A DNA stretch of 7,555 bases from Thermoplasmatota archaeon. GTDB taxonomy: Archaea > Thermoplasmatota > Thermoplasmata > UBA10834. Shown here piece after piece: positions 4,141-7,555 of this stretch. The notes under the pieces were generated by a model. That model saw nothing but the letters and a program-made list of their open reading frames with translations. It was not told where the DNA came from and did not search any database. The DNA is taken from the NCBI GenBank assembly GCA_030836605.1, contig JAUPMC010000067.1, positions 1-7,555 on the forward strand. Direction: 5' to 3'. A program made the translations under genes and the position numbers. Numbering within the stretch: the first letter of the stretch is position 1; every line of letters begins with the position of its first letter.

Positions 4141-5526
4141 GTGTCCGCCACAGGAGGAGACCTGACCCAGCCGCCTCAGGACGAGCACTGTGAGCGCTGT
4201 GGCGCCAGGATGCCGCCGCTCGGAGTCTACTGCCCGAACTGCGGAGCTACGAGGGTGTCCTTGAGGAGGGAGACCTCCCCGCAGCCGACACAAACCGCAT
4301 ATCCAGGTTGGGCGCAGTCGCCGCGACCACCTGCCAGAAAACCGCCGTCCTGGCGCCTGACGATCAAGACAATCCTCGCGTTCGGCATGTTGACCTTCGT
4401 GGCCCAGTTGTTCCTCAGCCTGGCCGCGCTGGTCTACGGGACGACCATCGTCCTCCCCGAGATCGTCGATTACAGCTATCCGTTGTACGTCGTGGCGCCG
4501 ATGCTGATCGTCATAGGAGAGTTGGCGGGGGAGGTGCTAGGCGCATACTATCTGCTCCTGGTCGTGGCGATCGTCGCGAGCGCGACCTGGCTATTCATCA
4601 CCAGCGCGAAGGGGTACCTCAAGGAACTCACGATGAAGGCCGAGTCGAGGAAGCACAGCGCATTGTTCGACCTGTGTGGCCTCATGTTCGGTGTGCTGTT
4701 CCTCAACTACATCGTCATACTCGTTGTCGGGATGGTCTGGGGCGACCCGTCCTTGCCGATGGAGGACACGCAGCTCTGGGAGCTCCTGTTCCTGCTGGCG
4801 AACGCATCGGTCTGGGAGGAACTCGTCGTGCGAGTGCTCCTGCTCGGCGTCCCCCTCCTGTTCATCGACCTCATGCGGCACTCACTTCAGGCCAAGAAGT
4901 ACAGGTACATCCTCGGTGGAGGGTTCAGCTTGGGAGTGGCCCAGGTCGTCCTGCTGCTGGCGTCGTCCGCGCTGTTCGGCTTCGCGCACTACGAGGGCTG
5001 GGGCGCGTGGAAGGTGTTCCCATCAGCGGTCGCGGGCCTCGCCTTCGGATACATGTTCCTGAAACATGGGCTCCCTTCCGCCATCATGCTCCACTTCGGG
5101 TTCGACTACCTCTCGATGCCCACGGAGGTGTTCGTCGAGGGGCCGGGGCTGGGGGCGCTCGTCCTGCTGGGCTTCGCGCTCATCGCGTGGGCGGCCATGG
5201 GGGCGGTGTTCTTCGGATATTACCTGACCCGCATGGTAGAGTTCGTGACCAAGGAGAAGTACTTGGAGGAGAGGCCGCCGCCGATGTTGTACCCGATGTA
5301 CCCCAATTACTACTCGTACAGGTACGTCCCGCCCGAGCCGCAGTGGCCGCCGCCTCCGCCGCCCACCCAAGATCAGCGGCGGCAGGACCCACAGAGAGCG
5401 GGGCCCGCGGTGTCCCAGGCGCCTCCGGGCTTCGGCGGGTTCTTCGTGTGCCCCGTCTGCGGCCACACCGGCGCGCGCTGGATGGAGGGCAGGTTCCAGT
5501 GCCTAAGGTGCGGGGCCGTCGTGTAG
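4141..5526 (+). CDS. CPBP (CAAX/Abi-type) intramembrane metalloprotease with zinc ribbons at both termini
   Basis: 461-residue polytopic membrane protein. An N-terminal zinc ribbon (C17, C20, C31, C34) is followed by a Pro-rich linker to about 70 and roughly eight hydrophobic segments between 74 and 365. The three CPBP motifs are intact: EELVVR (E226, E227, R231), FGFAH (F279, H283) and HFGFD (H318, D322). The family includes Rce1-type CAAX prenyl endopeptidases and bacteriocin-immunity or Abi proteins, and the active site lies within the membrane. After the last membrane segment comes a Tyr/Pro-rich tail (380-430, with a run of six prolines) and a second zinc ribbon (C437, C440, C454, C457). 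The ribbons are probably cytosolic and could hold a partner or substrate. The GTG start is chosen because it precedes the first ribbon and stands 26 nt from a good TATA box with no Shine-Dalgarno, which suggests a leaderless mRNA. The last 24 nt overlap the 3' end of the isomerase gene on the opposite strand. Substrate unknown. Confidence 0.9.
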   Translation: MSATGGDLTQPPQDEHCERCGARMPPLGVYCPNCGATRVSLRRETSPQPTQTAYPGWAQSPRPPARKPPSWRLTIKTILAFGMLTFVAQLFLSLAALVYGTTIVLPEIVDYSYPLYVVAPMLIVIGELAGEVLGAYYLLLVVAIVASATWLFITSAKGYLKELTMKAESRKHSALFDLCGLMFGVLFLNYIVILVVGMVWGDPSLPMEDTQLWELLFLLANASVWEELVVRVLLLGVPLLFIDLMRHSLQAKKYRYILGGGFSLGVAQVVLLLASSALFGFAHYEGWGAWKVFPSAVAGLAFGYMFLKHGLPSAIMLHFGFDYLSMPTEVFVEGPGLGALVLLGFALIAWAAMGAVFFGYYLTRMVEFVTKEKYLEERPPPMLYPMYPNYYSYRYVPPEPQWPPPPPPTQDQRRQDPQRAGPAVSQAPPGFGGFFVCPVCGHTGARWMEGRFQCLRCGAVV

Positions 5527-6276
5527 CAGCTTCTCCAGTATGGCCTTGCTCCTGGCGCCCTGCTCCAGGTCCGCGGACTCGATTATGAAGTTCCCACCGT
5601 ACGCCGGCTTCAGAGCCGATATCACTCTCACGAGGTCGGCCGTGCCGTCGTCGATGACATTGTGCTGGTCCCACTGGCCTTCGTTGTTGTGGAGGTGCAC
5701 GTTCCTGAACCTCGAGACGTGTCCCAGCATGTTGTCTATCTCCCCGGCCGTGTTCGCGTGACCCAGGTCGAAGCACATCCAAGCGGACGTGCCCTCGAGG
5801 ACAGACGCGAGCTCGTGCGCCTTCGTGCAGGTCGCGTTGATGTTCGCCGGCAGGTTCTCCACCGCCATGGTCACCCCGTGCTCCTCGGCGTACGGGGCCA
5901 GCTCCAGGATGGACCGCCGGGTCATCTCGAGCGGCCTCGAACGGTCGAGGAACGCGATACCGTTCACGAACCCGGGGTGCACCGTGAGGACCGTGACGTC
6001 CAGCGCCTGGCAGGACATTATGGCGCGCTTGATCTCCTCGACCGCCGCGAGCCTCATGGGCTCATACACGCTCCCGATGTTGACATCGCTCATCGGCGCG
6101 TGGACCTGGAACCGGAGGCCCAGGGAATCCCTCGCGGTCTGAATGTCGTCCCGTATCAGTTCGAGCCGGTGCTGGCCCTCGGACAGCACTTCCCAGAGCT
6201 CGAAATGCTCGGCTATCGCCTCGGCCATGCGAGGGAACGGGATGCTGCAGAAGAGCGGGGACGCGACTCCTATCAT
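5503..6276 (-). CDS. Sugar phosphate isomerase/epimerase-like protein (xylose isomerase-like TIM barrel)
   Basis: 257-residue soluble protein of the AP endonuclease 2 / xylose isomerase-like TIM-barrel superfamily, whose members use one or more divalent metals to isomerise or epimerise sugars, or to cleave at abasic sites. Barrel-strand landmarks with candidate metal or catalytic residues appear in order: FELWEVLSEG (25-34), VHAP (H59), VHPGF (H100), AVENLP (E140), FDLGHAN (D170, H173), VHLHNNEG (H194, H196), DQHNVIDDG (H205, D209, D210) and FIIES (E233). The spacing of E140, D170, H196 and E233 resembles the metal site of this fold. Specific substrate cannot be assigned: endonuclease IV is less likely because the chain is shorter and its full motif set is not seen. 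The ATG overlaps the UPF0201 stop as ATGA, with GAGGG a few bases upstream, so translation is probably coupled. The final codons overlap the protease gene antisense. Confidence 0.85.
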   Translation of the reverse strand: MIGVASPLFCSIPFPRMAEAIAEHFELWEVLSEGQHRLELIRDDIQTARDSLGLRFQVHAPMSDVNIGSVYEPMRLAAVEEIKRAIMSCQALDVTVLTVHPGFVNGIAFLDRSRPLEMTRRSILELAPYAEEHGVTMAVENLPANINATCTKAHELASVLEGTSAWMCFDLGHANTAGEIDNMLGHVSRFRNVHLHNNEGQWDQHNVIDDGTADLVRVISALKPAYGGNFIIESADLEQGARSKAILEKLLHDGPAP

Positions 6277-6659
6277 CGTCCCTCGACCCCGCCACTGCCC
6301 GGTCTCGGCGCTATCTCATCTATGAACCGTTCGATGTCGTCTGTCGATATCACGACTTCGATGTCCCCGAGCGCGTGTTTCTCCTCCGAGAAAGAGACCT
6401 TCCCGGCTGTCGCGACCTGCTTGTTGAGCGTGAAACTGACGGAACCACCCGATACGCCGCGCCTCATGACCGCGCGCGCCACGGACCGTATCCTCTGCTT
6501 CTTCAGCAGCTCCGAGAAAAACTCTGTCGACCGAGCCGTGCCCGCGACCGGGTCGTCCCCTTCGGGGACGAAGTCGGGGAAGATGTTGGATATCGCGGCC
6601 ACGACCTTGGCCCTGTCCTCGGTCGGGAAGCATCTGGCTGTGACCTTCACCTCGAGCAC
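6273..6659 (-). CDS. UPF0201 family RNA-binding-type protein
   Basis: 128-residue archaeal protein of the UPF0201 family (Pfam RNA_binding, PF01877), related by fold to ribosomal L5-like domains; its RNA target is unsettled. Family signatures are the N-terminal VKVTARCFPTEDRAKV (4-19), NIFPDF (25-30), the block KQRIRSVARAVMRRG (54-68), SFTLNKQVATAGKVSF (75-90) and the C-terminal IDEIAPRPG. Some archaea fuse this domain to a UPF0200 dephospho-CoA-kinase-like protein; here it is stand-alone and is followed instead by the TIM-barrel gene with a 4-nt ATGA overlap. The GTG at 6659 is the only credible start: the frame meets a TAG at 6683-6681 with no ATG between, and there is no Shine-Dalgarno. 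A TATA-like TTTAAATA lies 27 nt upstream, so a leaderless mRNA is likely. It diverges from the replicative polymerase subunit gene and shares that TATA element. Confidence 0.88.
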   Translation of the reverse strand: MLEVKVTARCFPTEDRAKVVAAISNIFPDFVPEGDDPVAGTARSTEFFSELLKKQRIRSVARAVMRRGVSGGSVSFTLNKQVATAGKVSFSEEKHALGDIEVVISTDDIERFIDEIAPRPGSGGVEGR

Positions 6660-6681
6660 GTCCGCACCATGCTCGAAAAGC

Positions 6682-6690
6682 TATTTAAAG
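6682..6690. promoter_or_regulatory. Shared bidirectional TATA element for UPF0201 and DP1
   Basis: TATTTAAAG contains the palindrome TTTAAA (6684-6689), which reads as a TATA-like box in both directions. Its centre (6686.5) is exactly 27.5 nt from the first base of the GTG at 6659 (-) and of the ATG at 6714 (+). No other AT-rich element lies in the 54-nt gap, so one TBP site probably serves both genes, which appear leaderless or nearly so. Confidence 0.65.
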
Positions 6691-6713
6691 ACGTCCGCGC
6701 TAGGATTGCCTGG

Positions 6714-7555
6714 ATGAAGAAGCGTATCCTCAAGCTATTGACGGACAAGGGCGTCCTGGTCGACCCAGAGGCCGCGGAGGCGCTGTCCGAGCTGCAGGAC
6801 CCGATGGAGTGCGTGAACCGCATATTGAAGGACGCGGAGAACCGGCCACTCATACTGTCCAGGGAGGACGTGAACAACTACGCCGCCGGCGCCGAGGGGA
6901 GCGCCCCCCTGAAGGCCGCGCCGCCCAAGGCGGCGGTCGAAGGACCGATCGTGCGCAAGCCCGCGCCCCTGCCCGTCCGCGTCGTCAAGGACATCACCGG
7001 CGATTCGACCTGCGTCGGGGACATCATAGACTTCACGAAGCTGTTCAACGACCGATACACGTCGATCAAGAAGATCCTGGCGAAGAGGAGGGAGCTTGCG
7101 GGCATCATACCGATCGCGAAGGCGAAGAAGGTGCGGAGGGAGGTCAAGCTCGTAGGGATCCTGAACGACGTGAGGACGACCAAGAACGGGCACACGCTCC
7201 TGGAGATCGAGGACGAGTCGGACAAGATCCAGGTGCTGGTGATGAAGGGGCCCAAGAAGGCTGGGGATGGCTTCATCAAGGACGAGGTCCTCGGGGTCGC
7301 GGGCGCGTTCAGCAAGGACGGCGAGATAGTAATCGGGAAGGAGATTATCAGGCCAGATGTGCCCTTGAACAGTGCCATGAGCCCGAACGGCTCCGGGTCC
7401 ATCCTGGCGTTCGTCTCCGACATACATGTCGGCAGCGACACCTTCCTGCCCAACGAGTGGAAGAGGTTCACGGAGTGGCTCCGGAAGGACCCGATGGCCA
7501 AGGACATCCGGTACATGATGATGCCGGGCGACCTCGTCGACGGTATCGGCATCTA
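6714..7555 (+). CDS. polB: DNA polymerase II (PolD) small subunit DP1, 3' partial
   Basis: First 280 residues of DP1, the exonuclease subunit of the archaeal D-family polymerase, which pairs with DP2 (PolC) at the replication fork. The order is a short N-terminal helical region (KKRILKLLTDKGVLVDPEA), an Ala/Pro-rich linker at about 60-85, an OB-fold segment around KLVGILNDVRTTKNG and IQVLVMKGPKK, and the start of the calcineurin/Mre11-like phosphoesterase domain. The latter shows SDIHVGS (D236, H238) and MPGDLVDGIG (D273), metal-binding residues expected of an active 3'-5' exonuclease. The frame is open to the window end; the rest of the phosphoesterase domain lies outside. ATG 6714 is chosen over the in-frame ATG 6669, because the latter lies upstream of the TATA element. 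A weak AGGA at 6702-6705 could aid initiation. Divergent from the UPF0201 gene. Confidence 0.95.
   Translation, partial: MKKRILKLLTDKGVLVDPEAAEALSELQDPMECVNRILKDAENRPLILSREDVNNYAAGAEGSAPLKAAPPKAAVEGPIVRKPAPLPVRVVKDITGDSTCVGDIIDFTKLFNDRYTSIKKILAKRRELAGIIPIAKAKKVRREVKLVGILNDVRTTKNGHTLLEIEDESDKIQVLVMKGPKKAGDGFIKDEVLGVAGAFSKDGEIVIGKEIIRPDVPLNSAMSPNGSGSILAFVSDIHVGSDTFLPNEWKRFTEWLRKDPMAKDIRYMMMPGDLVDGIGI

Noticed and set aside
4308..5588. Long plus-strand open frame in another register across the CPBP gene
   Set aside because: It is Arg/Ala/Gly/Pro-rich low-complexity translation typical of GC-rich shadow frames, whereas the 4141-5526 frame has intact CPBP motifs and two zinc ribbons.
6669..6713. 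Upstream in-frame ATG for DP1
   Set aside because: It lies upstream of the only TATA-like element, so it would be outside the transcript; the 6714 start gives the usual short DP1 N-terminus.
5662..6717. Long plus-strand open frame antisense to the isomerase and UPF0201 genes
   Set aside because: It spans two convincingly assigned minus-strand genes and the shared promoter, and its translation has no recognisable domain.
1..7555. CRISPR arrays, tRNA or rRNA genes, insertion sequences, attachment sites, riboswitches
   Set aside because: No regularly spaced direct repeats, cloverleaf-like sequence, transposase motifs or terminal inverted repeats were seen. The gap before cobO (46 nt) is too short for a cobalamin riboswitch.

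Overview
This is a GC-rich archaeal chromosomal segment that reads as gene-dense core genome, with no mobile element, tRNA, rRNA or CRISPR visible. The archaeal call rests on the start of the small subunit (DP1) of the archaeal D-family DNA polymerase, a UPF0201 RNA-binding-type protein, a DUF835 protein, a single-domain KaiC/RAD55 ATPase, TATA-box promoters about 26-30 nt from starts, apparently leaderless genes, and heavy use of AGG for arginine. The gene set suits a euryarchaeon, possibly of the Thermoplasmatota (for example near Methanomassiliicoccales), but the sequence alone does not settle the lineage.

Layout, left to right: (a) 1-807 (+), a 5'-truncated STAND/AAA-like ATPase with a degenerate P-loop. 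(b) 2986-809 (-), four genes read leftward: a V4R-domain protein, a KaiC-like ATPase, a DUF835 protein and a corrinoid adenosyltransferase (cobO type). The first three are tightly packed and look translationally coupled. cobO follows a T6 tract and may be partly independent. (c) 3126-3662 (+), a CYTH-domain phosphohydrolase/cyclase-like protein, divergent from the V4R gene and ending at a strong hairpin. (d) 3977-3729 (-), an 82-residue protein of unknown function with a clear TATA box and Shine-Dalgarno site. (e) 4141-5526 (+), a CPBP/CAAX-type membrane protease with a zinc ribbon at each end, probably translated from a leaderless GTG. (f) 6659-5503 (-), UPF0201 followed by a TIM-barrel sugar-phosphate isomerase/epimerase-like protein, joined by an ATGA overlap. 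(g) 6714 to the window end (+), the DP1 gene, cut by the window edge.

Functional themes: the V4R-KaiC-DUF835 trio is the best candidate for an incompletely described system. It looks like a small signalling module (a cysteine-bearing ligand domain, a RecA-fold ATPase switch and a partner domain) placed directly upstream of a corrinoid adenosyltransferase. The DP1 and UPF0201 genes diverge from a shared TATA-like palindrome whose centre is equally far (27.5 nt) from both start codons. Convergent gene ends are very tight: 1 nt apart at 808, 66 nt with a hairpin at 3663-3728, and a 24-nt antisense overlap at 5503-5526.
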